Part shown: piece by piece, positions 7,199 to 15,109 of the stretch | How the letters are laid out: every line of letters begins with the position of its first letter | Numbering within the stretch: the stretch's first letter is position 1 | Source: Nocardia elegans NBRC 108235 | GTDB taxonomy: Bacteria; Actinomycetota; Actinomycetes; Mycobacteriales; Mycobacteriaceae | Assembly: GCF_001612845.1 (NCBI RefSeq) | Contig: NZ_BDBF01000028.1 | Coordinates: 1 to 64,000 of the forward strand | Length of the DNA stretch: 64,000 nt | Direction of reading: 5' to 3' | Position numbers and translations under genes: made by a program | The notes under the pieces: model-generated | What the model saw: only the letters and a program-made list of their open reading frames with translations | The model's database searches: none | What the model was told of the DNA's origin: nothing

Positions 7199-8146
7199 TC
7201 AGCCGGCCGGTGCCGGTTCGCGCGCGGTGAGAAACGCCGCGATCGCCGGATCGACTGCGTCGCGAACCCGAATCTTCTTGGGCAGCAAACCGTTTGCGTG
7301 GAGCAGGTCGGCAGCGTGCTGCTGTTCGTCGAGGAACTGCTCGGTGACCGGGCCGAGGCCGAACGGGCGGCCGCGCAGGGCGGCTTCCCAGGCGTCGAGG
7401 TCGGCGGTACCACCGCGGGCGACGATATCGTCGACGAAGTATCGCGCCGCGGCGCGCGGGTTCTCGGCGATCCAGGCGTCGGACTCCTGCAGAGCGGTGA
7501 TGATCGCTTCCAGGGCCGGTCGGTTGGCTTCGGCGAAGTCGCGGCGGGTGAACCACAGCGAGGGGTGGCTGAAGACGGATTCGGTATCGACGAGGGTGTG
7601 CAGCGGGGTGGCGGCCTCCACGGCGGTGAGATCGGGATAGGCGCCGACCCACGCGTCGAGGCTGCCGTCGAGCAGCAGAGCACCGCCGTCGTGCACGTCG
7701 GTGTCCACCGGTTCGATATCGCTCCAGCCCAGCCCCGACCGCTCCAAGGCGAACAGCAGTAGCGTGGTCTGCCAGGAGCCGTGGGCGATGCCGACTCGCT
7801 TACCTTTCAGATCGGCCACCGATTCGATGCCGTTGCCGGCCTTGGTGACCAGCCGGCCGTTCTCGATACGCGGGCCGGAGATGCCGGCATAGACGATGTC
7901 GCGGTCGTTGCCGAGCGCGGTGATCGGCGGCGTGAAGCCGGTGCCGATGAAGTCGTAGCCGTGCGCGTCGAACAGATAGTCCGAATGCAGCGACGGCAGT
8001 GCGGTTTTCACGTCGGCGCGGGGCGGCTGCGGCAGCGCGCGCAGGTCCACCCACTCCACGTCGGGCAGCGCGCGTTCCAGGATGCCGCGGTGGCGCAGGA
8101 CGAACAGGGAATTGTTGTGCGGGAAGTAGCCGACACGAACGCTCAT
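7199..8146 (-). CDS. SsuA/NMT1-type periplasmic-binding fold protein lacking a signal peptide
   Basis: A 315-residue protein with the sulfonate/nitrate binding-protein fold: VGYFPHNNSLFVLRHRG, ESVADLKGKRVGIAHGS, WVGAYPDLTAVE and FTRRDFAEANRPALEAI are typical elements. It starts directly at MSVRVGYFP with no signal peptide or lipobox, and the frame upstream contains none. It has no cysteine, so it cannot be a DszB-type desulfinase. It is the last gene of the minus-strand organosulfur operon, 32 bases after the class II aldolase-like gene. It may be a cytoplasmic sensor, a substrate carrier or an enzyme on a binding-protein fold. The fold call is confident and the function is open. Confidence 0.75.
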   Translation of the reverse strand: MSVRVGYFPHNNSLFVLRHRGILERALPDVEWVDLRALPQPPRADVKTALPSLHSDYLFDAHGYDFIGTGFTPPITALGNDRDIVYAGISGPRIENGRLVTKAGNGIESVADLKGKRVGIAHGSWQTTLLLFALERSGLGWSDIEPVDTDVHDGGALLLDGSLDAWVGAYPDLTAVEAATPLHTLVDTESVFSHPSLWFTRRDFAEANRPALEAIITALQESDAWIAENPRAAARYFVDDIVARGGTADLDAWEAALRGRPFGLGPVTEQFLDEQQHAADLLHANGLLPKKIRVRDAVDPAIAAFLTAREPAPAG

Positions 8147-8178
8147 GGGATGCTCCTCGAAGAAGTACGGAAGAAGGG

Positions 8179-8886
8179 TCAGATCAGCCCGCGGCGGCGA
8201 GCCTCGTCCGCGAGCCCGGTGCGCCCCCACTGCGCCGCGAGATTGGATTTGTCGAATTCGACGGAGCCGCCGAGGGTTTCGGCGATCGCCTGGTATTGCG
8301 CGCCCTCCTCGAGCAACACGACCAGTTTCGCCAGGTCCAGGAGTCCGGCACGGCCGATGACGTTGGCACCGCCGTTGGCCTCGAAGATGGCGATGAGGTC
8401 GGGATCGCGGGTCAGTCGGCCGAGGATGAATTCGCCCGCGCCGATGCTGCGATCGATATGCGGCGGGATCTCTCGCGACAGGGTCAGCCGCTGCACGGCG
8501 GCGTAGCGGATCGGAAAGGTGCGGTGCGTCTGCGCCCAGCCGCCCAGCCACGGGCTGTGCACGTGCACCACGGAGGTGATCTCCGGGTGTGCGCGGAACA
8601 CGGCGGCGTAGCCGGTGACGAATCCGGCGGAACCGGTGCCGGACAGTACCTCTCCGTCGAAGGTCGCGACCACCGGTCGCACGGTGCGGTCGTCGGCCCA
8701 GGGGCCGGGCTCGTTGAGGGCGACCGCGATCTCCGTGCCGGGAACGCGTTCGACGAAGTTGACGGTGCCGTTGCCGGCGACGGTGCCGGTCTCGCGGAAG
8801 ACCCGGAACGCCTTCTCGGCGTCGCGGGTGGCGGTGGCGACGAATTCGGTGACGGTGTCGTCGAGCCGGATGTCGGTGGTGGTCAC
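8179..8886 (-). CDS. Class II aldolase/adducin-family protein with altered zinc site
   Basis: A 235-residue class II aldolase-like protein. TVAGNGTVNFVERVPG and SVVHVHSPWLGGWAQTH carry the first two zinc histidines (HVH). The third ligand normally sits in an (L/N)HG motif, but here the corresponding stretch is IFEANGGANVIG, so the histidine appears replaced by glycine. The remaining helix LLDLAKLVVLLEEGAQYQ is typical. Family members cleave or epimerize sugar phosphates, or act on other carbonyls. In this operon it may process the aldehyde released by monooxygenation of a sulfonate. It lies 7 bases downstream of the first monooxygenase gene, within one transcription unit. Confidence 0.75.
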   Translation of the reverse strand: MTTTDIRLDDTVTEFVATATRDAEKAFRVFRETGTVAGNGTVNFVERVPGTEIAVALNEPGPWADDRTVRPVVATFDGEVLSGTGSAGFVTGYAAVFRAHPEITSVVHVHSPWLGGWAQTHRTFPIRYAAVQRLTLSREIPPHIDRSIGAGEFILGRLTRDPDLIAIFEANGGANVIGRAGLLDLAKLVVLLEEGAQYQAIAETLGGSVEFDKSNLAAQWGRTGLADEARRRGLI

Positions 8887-8893
8887 GATTCTC

Positions 8894-10063
8894 CTAGTGG
8901 GCGTGAGTCAGTTCGGGAGCGATGCCGGGCGCGGTCAGGCGGGATCGGCCGAGCAGCGGCAGCACTTCCTCGCCGACCCGGTAGGCCTCTTCCAGATGGG
9001 GGTTGCCGGCGAGGATGAAGGCGTCGACGCCGAGATCGATCAGCTCGTCGAGGCGCTGGGCGACCTGTTCGTAGCTGCCGACCAGGCCGAAGGCGGGCCC
9101 GCCACGGATCAGGCTGAAACCGCACCAGACGTTGGGTTGCACCTCCAGATCCCGGTAGCCGGTGATCGTTTCGGGGACCCAGCCCTTGATCCGCGCCGCT
9201 CCCACCGAATCGCCCTGGGCGGCGCGGTTGGCGGCCTCGCGGTCGACGAAGGCCCAGCCCTTGCGGATCTCGTCCCAGGCCGCCTCTTCGGTGTGCCGGG
9301 CCACGATGTCGATGCGGACCGCGAACTTCGGTGTGCGGCCGATCTTCTCGGCGTGGGCGCGAACGCCGTCGAATTTGGCGCGCAGGTCGCCGAAGGGCTC
9401 CAGCCAGGACAGGTAGTAGTCGGCGTGGCGTCCCGCGGCTTGCACCGCGGCGCCCGAGGACCCCGAGAAGTACACCTCCGGGAACGGTTGCCCGGCCAGG
9501 CCCGGCGGCAGTGCGGCGGCTTCGGTGTGGAAGAACCGGCCGTCGTGGCTGTACGGCCCTCCGTCCCACACCCCGCGCAGCACATCCAGGAATTCGCTGG
9601 TGCGGGCGTAGCGGTCGTCGTGGGAAACCTTGTCGCCCCACCACAATTGGGCCGGGCCGCCGCCACCGCTGATGATGTTGTAGACGAGCCGCCCGCCGGT
9701 GGCGCGCTGCAGACTTGCCGACATGCGCGCGGCCTGCACGGGGTGCAGGAAACCCGGCTGGAAGGCGACCATGAAGCGGTAGGTGGTGGTCTCGCGAGCC
9801 AGTGCGGCGGCGAAGGCCCACGGATCCTCGGTGACCGGAAACGAGGGCAGCAGTCCGCCCAGGAATCCGGCGGATTCACTCGCTCGGGCGACGGCGGCGA
9901 CGTGATCGATATAGCTGTATCCGTCGAGTTCACCGCCGCGCACGGCCGGGGCGATATTGCCCGGGCCGTAGCCGCCGGCGTTGCCGCGATTGTGGCGGCG
10001 TGGTGTGCGCAGCGAGGCGTGGTCGCCTTCCATACCGATGCGCCAGTAGATGTCGATCGTCAC
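8894..10063 (-). CDS. LLM-class flavin monooxygenase, SsuD-like (copy 1)
   Basis: A 389-residue luciferase-like TIM-barrel flavoenzyme. TYRFMVAFQPGFLHPVQAARMSASLQRATGGR, NIISGGGGPAQLWWGD and VYFSGSSGAAVQAAGRHADYYLSWLE align with alkanesulfonate monooxygenase SsuD, and the end reads FSLIRGGPAFGLVGSYEQV and FILAGNPHLEEAYRVGEEVLPLL. The SsuD arginine in the LVRGG loop is kept (LIRGG), whereas the RLH active-site segment reads RID, so the histidine is missing. It should use FMNH2 and O2 to break a C-S bond, with a substrate that may differ from linear alkanesulfonates. Its start overlaps the stop of copy 2 by 4 bases. Confidence 0.85.
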   Translation of the reverse strand: MTIDIYWRIGMEGDHASLRTPRRHNRGNAGGYGPGNIAPAVRGGELDGYSYIDHVAAVARASESAGFLGGLLPSFPVTEDPWAFAAALARETTTYRFMVAFQPGFLHPVQAARMSASLQRATGGRLVYNIISGGGGPAQLWWGDKVSHDDRYARTSEFLDVLRGVWDGGPYSHDGRFFHTEAAALPPGLAGQPFPEVYFSGSSGAAVQAAGRHADYYLSWLEPFGDLRAKFDGVRAHAEKIGRTPKFAVRIDIVARHTEEAAWDEIRKGWAFVDREAANRAAQGDSVGAARIKGWVPETITGYRDLEVQPNVWCGFSLIRGGPAFGLVGSYEQVAQRLDELIDLGVDAFILAGNPHLEEAYRVGEEVLPLLGRSRLTAPGIAPELTHAH

Positions 10064-11190
10064 AGCGCGACCTCCTTCAGGGTGCGTCCGGCCGGATCGG
10101 CCAGGAACAGCAGGTGCTCGCCGGCGCGGTGCACCTCCTCGATGTGCGGGTGCCCCGACAGCACGAGGGTGTCGAAACCCGTTGCGGCATAGACCTGCAG
10201 CTGCCGGGCCACCTGCTCGTAACTGCCGACGAGGCCGATGGCCTGCGCATACCCGAGCAGGTCGAACCCGGCCCAGCGGCCGTCGCCCAGGGCCAGCGAT
10301 CGCGCGCCCGGCCCGTCCGGGCGCACCTCACGCCATTGCCGTTCCGCGCGCGCCCAAGCTTCGTCCTCGGTCTCGCGCGCGATGACCGGGAGCTCGAGTC
10401 CGGCGCGCACCGTGCGCCCGGTCTCGCCGGCGCGGGCGCGCAACACGGCCAGCTGTTCGCCCGGGCCGTCGGGGGATTCGGCGAACAGGTGCACATCACC
10501 GTGACGAGCCGACAGGTCCAGGGCCTCGGGCGAGGTGCCGGACAGGTAGACCGTGGGGAAGGGCAGGCCCGACAGCACGCCGCGGAAACCGCCGTCGATC
10601 ACGTCGTAGTAGTCTCCCGCGAAATCGAATCCGGTGCCCCGGAAACCGGCCGCCGGCACCGGATCCCGGTTCCACACACCGCGTGCGACGGTGAGGAATT
10701 CCGCGGCGCGACGGTAGCGATCGGCACCGGACACCCGGTCGCCGCGCGAGCGGGCCTCCGCGTCGTCGGTGTCGACCGCCAGGCGCCAGCCCAGCCGCCC
10801 CGCCGATAGGCGCTGCAGGGTGACCGACACCTTCGCCGCGTAGACGGGAGTGCCGAAGGCGGGCTGGAATTCGACGATCACCCGGCTGTGCCGGGTGGCG
10901 CGCAGGGCGCCGCCGGCGACGATCCACGATTCCTCGCCGAGCGGATCGTAGGGTGCGAGCACCCCGTCGAGTCCGGCCAGTTCGGCGGCGTCGACCACCT
11001 GGTGCAGGTCGTCGAAGGGACCGAATCGGCCGGGTCGCACATCGGTGGGTTCGCGATCGGGCGCACGAACTCCGGTGCCCCCGCCCGCGGGGGTGGGTGC
11101 CGGATCGCCGAAACCACCGCGATGCCGCAGCTCCGGGCGCGCGCGGCGGCCGTCGCCGCGGCTGGGCAGGCGCCACAGGTACTCGGTCAT
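10060..11190 (-). CDS. LLM-class flavin monooxygenase, SsuD-like (copy 2)
   Basis: A 376-residue paralog of the neighbouring monooxygenase. Conserved blocks include VIVEFQPAFGTPVYAAKVSVTLQRLSAGRLGWRLA, YRRAAEFLTVARGVWN, PTVYLSGTSPEALDLSARHGDVHLFAE and LVLSGHPHIEEVHRAGEHLLFL. The catalytic loop of SsuD (LVRGG) reads LLGYA and the RLH segment reads LELP, so active-site residues differ from both SsuD and copy 1. The arginine-rich N-terminus (LPSRGDGRRARPELRHRGG) replaces the usual glycine-rich loop. It is tightly coupled: 4-base overlaps with the desulfinase gene upstream and copy 1 downstream. A two-step oxidation or two substrate ranges are both possible. Confidence 0.82.
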   Translation of the reverse strand: MTEYLWRLPSRGDGRRARPELRHRGGFGDPAPTPAGGGTGVRAPDREPTDVRPGRFGPFDDLHQVVDAAELAGLDGVLAPYDPLGEESWIVAGGALRATRHSRVIVEFQPAFGTPVYAAKVSVTLQRLSAGRLGWRLAVDTDDAEARSRGDRVSGADRYRRAAEFLTVARGVWNRDPVPAAGFRGTGFDFAGDYYDVIDGGFRGVLSGLPFPTVYLSGTSPEALDLSARHGDVHLFAESPDGPGEQLAVLRARAGETGRTVRAGLELPVIARETEDEAWARAERQWREVRPDGPGARSLALGDGRWAGFDLLGYAQAIGLVGSYEQVARQLQVYAATGFDTLVLSGHPHIEEVHRAGEHLLFLADPAGRTLKEVAL

Positions 11191-12212
11191 GCCGCCGCCC
11201 GTCCCGCCGCGACCAGCTCCCGCGCCCGCGCCAGCGGTTCCGGCGCGACCCAGGATTCGAGGTCGAAGTCGGCGGCGAGGAAGCCGTGGGTGTAGAGGAA
11301 CTGCTTCTGCACGCCCAGCAGCTCGAGCCGTTCGTCGTCCAGACCGGGGTGCAGGCCGCGGTGGAAGCCGTCACCGTAGGCGGCGACGACGCCTTCGGGG
11401 CCGGACAGGGTTTCGCGTTGCAGCACCGCGCGGACGCCGTCGAGATTGTCGGCGGCCCAGTCGGCGGCGCGCAGACTCTGCGCGAGGAAGTCGATCACCA
11501 CCTCGGGCCGGGTGTCGAGCAGTTGCTGATGCACGGTGATGGGGCGCGGGGTGCCGTTGTTGACGCGCAGCCGCTTGGTGTCGGTGGCATCGAGGTCCAC
11601 CGCGACCCGCAGGCCGTGCTCGGCGGCGACTTCCTGGGCGCGTGCGCCCTTGACGTAGATCGCGTCCACCTCGCCGCGCAGCAGCTCCTCCGCGCCCCAG
11701 GTGACGCGGCGGGCCCGCTGCTGAACATCGGTGCGCACCTGCGGATCTCGTTCGACGGCGAGTTCGACCACGGTGACATCGGCGAGGGTCAGTCCGCCCA
11801 GCCGCAGGGCGCCGGCGAAGCCGTGCAGCGCCATGGCGCGCGGGAAGCTGCGGGCCTGATCCTGTGCCCATGCCGGAATGCCGATCCGCAGACCGGCAAG
11901 ATCGGCAGGGGTGGCGACCGGTGAATCCGGGCCGACCAGGATGGCCTGCGATTCGTCGATCCAGGTGAGGCCGATCAGCCGGGTGGGCGAGCCCGCGGCG
12001 CGGGCCGCCAGCGCGGGCACATTGCCGCCTTCGCGCACCAGGCCGGGCAGCCCGTGGTCGAAGTGGAATCCGGCCAGTTCGGGCCCGGCGTCCTGCAGGA
12101 CGCCGAAGGTGAGGCCGCTGCGCTGTGCGGTTTCCCCGAGCCAGCCCAGACTGTGCGCCAGACCGCTGGCGGTCGGGACGGGGCAACGGGTGTACCAGAG
12201 GGTGTCGGTCAT
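11187..12212 (-). CDS. DszB-like sulfinate desulfinase
   Basis: A 341-residue protein starting MTDTLWYTRCPVPTA, with no signal peptide. It matches the N-terminus of DszB (2'-hydroxybiphenyl-2-sulfinate desulfinase, DTLTYSNCPVPNA). The three DszB active-site residues are all present: Cys10 in the CPVP motif, His50 in FHFDHG and Arg60 in VREGGNVP. The His-Arg spacing is ten residues, as in DszB (His60/Arg70). The rest is the binding-protein fold shared by SsuA and DszB (GLRIGIPAWAQDQ, AIYVKGARAQEVAAE, KQFLYTHGFL). It likely releases sulfite from an organic sulfinate made by the adjacent flavin monooxygenases. Automated annotation would probably call it an ABC binding protein, but its location and catalytic residues argue for an enzyme. 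Confidence 0.75.
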   Translation of the reverse strand: MTDTLWYTRCPVPTASGLAHSLGWLGETAQRSGLTFGVLQDAGPELAGFHFDHGLPGLVREGGNVPALAARAAGSPTRLIGLTWIDESQAILVGPDSPVATPADLAGLRIGIPAWAQDQARSFPRAMALHGFAGALRLGGLTLADVTVVELAVERDPQVRTDVQQRARRVTWGAEELLRGEVDAIYVKGARAQEVAAEHGLRVAVDLDATDTKRLRVNNGTPRPITVHQQLLDTRPEVVIDFLAQSLRAADWAADNLDGVRAVLQRETLSGPEGVVAAYGDGFHRGLHPGLDDERLELLGVQKQFLYTHGFLAADFDLESWVAPEPLARARELVAAGRAAA

Positions 12213-12228
12213 GAAATGCTCCGTGAGT

Positions 12229-12981
12229 TCATGGAATTCGATGGTTTCCGGTGGTGTGGCCGACGCCGAGTTCGGCGAGCAGAGCCGCCTGGTAGCGCAG
12301 GGCGGCGGGGTCGGTCCGGTCACGCGGGCGGGGCAGGTCGATATCGATGTCGACGGCGAAGCGGCCCCGGTTCAGGACGAGGATCCGGTCGGCCAGCCGG
12401 ACCGCCTCGTCCACGTCGTGGGTGACCATGAGTACCGCCGGGCGATGCCGCTCCACCAGGTCGCCGACGAGGTCCTGCATCTGCAAGCGGGTCAGGGCAT
12501 CGAGCGCGGCGAACGGTTCGTCCAGCAGTAGTAGTTCGGGCTCGCGTACCAGGGCGCGGGCGAGGGCGGCGCGCTGGGCTTCGCCGCCGGACAGGGTGCT
12601 CGGCCACTGCCGCGCCTTCCCATCGAGTCCGACCTCGGCGAGGGCACGCAGCCCCGCCTCCCGGACCTGCTTGGCACGGCGTTGTCCGACAACCACATTC
12701 GCCAGGACCCGTTTGGACGGGATGAGCCGGGGCTCCTGGTAGACGGTGGTGCGGACGGCGGGTACGAGCACGTCGCCCGCGTCCGGAGCCTCGAGGCCGG
12801 TGAGCAGCCGCAGCAGCGTCGTCTTGCCGGTGCCGCTGGGGCCGAGCAGCACGACGAACTCACCGCGGCGGATACTCAGATCCACCCCGTCGAGAACGAT
12901 CTTGTCGCCGAAGGCTTTTCGCAGTCCGGTGAGGTGCACGGCCAACGGTGCGGCGGTGCGCGGTTCGTCCGCGGCGGTCAT
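12229..12981 (-). CDS. ssuB: Sulfonate-type ABC transporter ATP-binding protein
   Basis: A 250-residue ABC ATPase with Walker A GPSGTGKTT, Q-loop TTVYQEPRLIPSKRV, signature LSGGEAQRAALARAL, Walker B LLLLDEPFAALD and switch histidine MVTHDVDEA. The Q-loop and overall length match SsuB/TauB. Start at MTAADEPRTAAPLAVHL, whose ATG overlaps the permease stop by 4 bases; upstream codons in the same frame belong to the permease region. It energizes uptake through the adjacent permease. The desulfinase gene follows 16 bases downstream. Confidence 0.92.
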   Translation of the reverse strand: MTAADEPRTAAPLAVHLTGLRKAFGDKIVLDGVDLSIRRGEFVVLLGPSGTGKTTLLRLLTGLEAPDAGDVLVPAVRTTVYQEPRLIPSKRVLANVVVGQRRAKQVREAGLRALAEVGLDGKARQWPSTLSGGEAQRAALARALVREPELLLLDEPFAALDALTRLQMQDLVGDLVERHRPAVLMVTHDVDEAVRLADRILVLNRGRFAVDIDIDLPRPRDRTDPAALRYQAALLAELGVGHTTGNHRIP

Positions 12982-13817
12982 CGGATCGCCACCTGGCCGC
13001 GCCACGGCATCGCGAAGCGTTCGATCAGCCGCACCGCGCCGTCGAAGATCAGGCCCAGGACCGCGTAGAGCACGACGCACAGCACCATGTAGTCGGTGCG
13101 GTTGTACTCCTGCGCGAGGGTGACCAGATATCCGACGCCCTTGCTGGTGCCGACCTGTTCGGCCGCGATCAGGCCGGTGATGCTGATGGACAGGCAGACC
13201 CGCAGCGCCATCAGGATGCCGGGCAGCGCCGAGGGCAGGATCACCTCGAGCACCAGGCGCGGGCCGGTCAGCCCGAAGCCGCGGGCGGCCTCCACCACCT
13301 TGCGGTCCACGTTGCGCACGCCGAGATAGGTGTAGGCGTACATGGGCGCGACGGTGGCGACGGCGATGAGCAGCACCTTGTACAACTCGTCGATGCCGAA
13401 CCAGGCGATGAACAAGGGCACCAGCGCGAGGAACGGGACGGCACGCACGATCTGCATCGTCGAATCGACCAATTCCTCACCGAGACTCGTCAATCCGGCC
13501 GCCAAGCCGAGCAGCAATCCGGCCGAGACCCCGAGCAGCACCCCGAGCCCGGCGCGGACGAAGGAGGCGAGCGCGAAATCGACCAGCTGGCCGTTGTCCA
13601 CGAGTTCGGTGAACGCCGACCAGACCTTCGGCGGACCGGCCAGCACCTGCGGCGACAGCACGCCGGACGCCGACCCGATCCACCAGCCGGCGAAGATCAG
13701 TACCGGCAGCAGGAAGCGCAGGGGCAGCGAAAGCCATGCGGGCCTGCGTTTCTCGATCCGGCTGCGCGGCGGGGCGAGCCGGCCCACCGAGACCGGGGGA
13801 GCGACGACGGCGGTCAT
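12978..13817 (-). CDS. ssuC: Sulfonate-type ABC transporter permease
   Basis: A 279-residue BPD-type permease of the SsuC/TauC group with about six membrane helices (LSLPLRFLLPVLIFAGWWIG, LLGVSAGLLLGLAAGL, FLALVPLFIAWFGID and others). The EAA-like coupling segment VVEAARGFGLTGPRLVLEVILPSALPGI contacts the ATPase. The N-terminus is cytoplasmic and arginine-rich. It lies 1 base from the binding lipoprotein gene and overlaps the ATPase gene by 4 bases, so the three components form a complete importer. Confidence 0.92.
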   Translation of the reverse strand: MTAVVAPPVSVGRLAPPRSRIEKRRPAWLSLPLRFLLPVLIFAGWWIGSASGVLSPQVLAGPPKVWSAFTELVDNGQLVDFALASFVRAGLGVLLGVSAGLLLGLAAGLTSLGEELVDSTMQIVRAVPFLALVPLFIAWFGIDELYKVLLIAVATVAPMYAYTYLGVRNVDRKVVEAARGFGLTGPRLVLEVILPSALPGILMALRVCLSISITGLIAAEQVGTSKGVGYLVTLAQEYNRTDYMVLCVVLYAVLGLIFDGAVRLIERFAMPWRGQVAIR

Positions 13818-13818
13818 C

Positions 13819-14862
13819 TCAGCGGCCCGTCTTCAGCGCGGCCAGCTGGTCGGGGGTGAGCTTGGCCTTCAGGTCGTAGAAGATGTCGGCGGCGGTGATC
13901 TTCCGGCTGATCACGCCGTTACCGGCGAACAGGTCGACCACGTCGGCGAGGTCGGTGGCATCGGACGGCAGCGGCAGCCGCGGAACGGTGGCCTCACTGT
14001 CCACCCGGATCGCGTCGGCGAGCCGGGCGCCGGTCAGCGCGCGCGGGCCGGTCTGCTCGAAGACGTTCTCGAACGCCGACGGATTGTCGTGCTGCGCCAC
14101 GGTCAGACCCTGCAGCACCTCCAGATACTTGGCGGCGATGTCCGGGCGTCGGTCGAGGATCTCGGTGCGGAAGACCACCACCGTGTTGTCCTTGGAGCCG
14201 ATGCTCTGCTCGGTCGCGATCTCCACGCCGCCGTTGGCCTTGGCCTCCTGATAGGGCACCAGGAACGAGGCCCAGGCGTCGACCTTGCCGGTGGCGAAGG
14301 CGGAGGCGGCGTCCTTCTGCTGCAACGGAACGCGCGTCACCTTGTCGGTCGGCACGCCCGCCTGGGCCAGGGCCTTGAGCAGGATGTACTCGCCCTTACC
14401 GGCCGGATTCACCGCGACGCGCTTGCCGGCCAGTTCGGCCACCGAATGGATCCCCGATTCCTTGGTGGCGATGATGCCGCTCTGATCCTTCCCGGCCGGA
14501 TCCTGCACCGCCACGATGCGAACCGCCACATCCTTCGACAGCGCACCCACCACCGGGCTGAACGCGGCCCCGGAGACGTCGAGTTGCTCGGTGTTGAACA
14601 GCTTGAGCATGGAGCTGAAACCCGGTGTGGTGTTGACCCATTCGACCTTGGCGCCCAGCGGAGCGAGTGCCTTGTCGAACGTGCCGTCGCGTTTGGCGAC
14701 CGCCAGCGGGCCCGCGTTGCCCGGATCGGCCACCTTCAACACCAGCGGCGCCCCGGAGCCCGATTCGGTCGCGGATCCGGAGCCACACGCCGCGACCAGA
14801 GCGACGACGGGGGCGAGCGCGAGCGCGAGTCGCCAACCGTGTGGCCTGCGCGTGCGGAACAT
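13819..14862 (-). CDS. ssuA: Sulfonate-type ABC transporter substrate-binding lipoprotein
   Basis: A 347-residue lipoprotein starting at ATG (MFRTRRPHGWRLALALAP). A type II signal and lipobox ALVAAC place the lipidated cysteine at residue 26; an AGAGGTG site lies upstream. The mature part has the SsuA fold (LVLKVADPGNAGPLAVAKRDG, SVAELAGKRVAVNPAGKGEY, VDAWASFLVPYQEAKANGG, LEVLQGLTVAQHDNPSAFE). It captures an organosulfur or similar anion outside the membrane. It is the first gene of the minus-strand organosulfur operon, with the IclR regulator divergent across a 247-base intergenic region. Confidence 0.92.
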   Translation of the reverse strand: MFRTRRPHGWRLALALAPVVALVAACGSGSATESGSGAPLVLKVADPGNAGPLAVAKRDGTFDKALAPLGAKVEWVNTTPGFSSMLKLFNTEQLDVSGAAFSPVVGALSKDVAVRIVAVQDPAGKDQSGIIATKESGIHSVAELAGKRVAVNPAGKGEYILLKALAQAGVPTDKVTRVPLQQKDAASAFATGKVDAWASFLVPYQEAKANGGVEIATEQSIGSKDNTVVVFRTEILDRRPDIAAKYLEVLQGLTVAQHDNPSAFENVFEQTGPRALTGARLADAIRVDSEATVPRLPLPSDATDLADVVDLFAGNGVISRKITAADIFYDLKAKLTPDQLAALKTGR

Positions 14863-15109
14863 CGTGGAGCACCTCTTCCGAATCGTGAACCGAAGTCGAT
14901 TGATATCCAGCGACAGTAGGGACGGACGGGTCTCGGGACGAGGTAATGCTTTCCGAGGATCGGAAGGCTTGACGCGAGGGCCGCTTCGGGTGTATTTCGA
15001 TAGAAGAGCCCTCTGTACTGGCCAATCAGCTTGGGGTGCGAATCTTTTCGCGCACCGTGAACCGAACTCCGCGCCGGATCGCTTTCCGGATAATGGAATA
15101 GATCGGGCG
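14863..15109. promoter_or_regulatory. Divergent control region between the organosulfur operon and the IclR gene
   Basis: This 247-base stretch has no convincing coding frame and separates oppositely oriented transcription units, so it must hold both promoters and probably the IclR operator. I see no single perfect palindrome that I can name as the operator. Confidence 0.4.
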
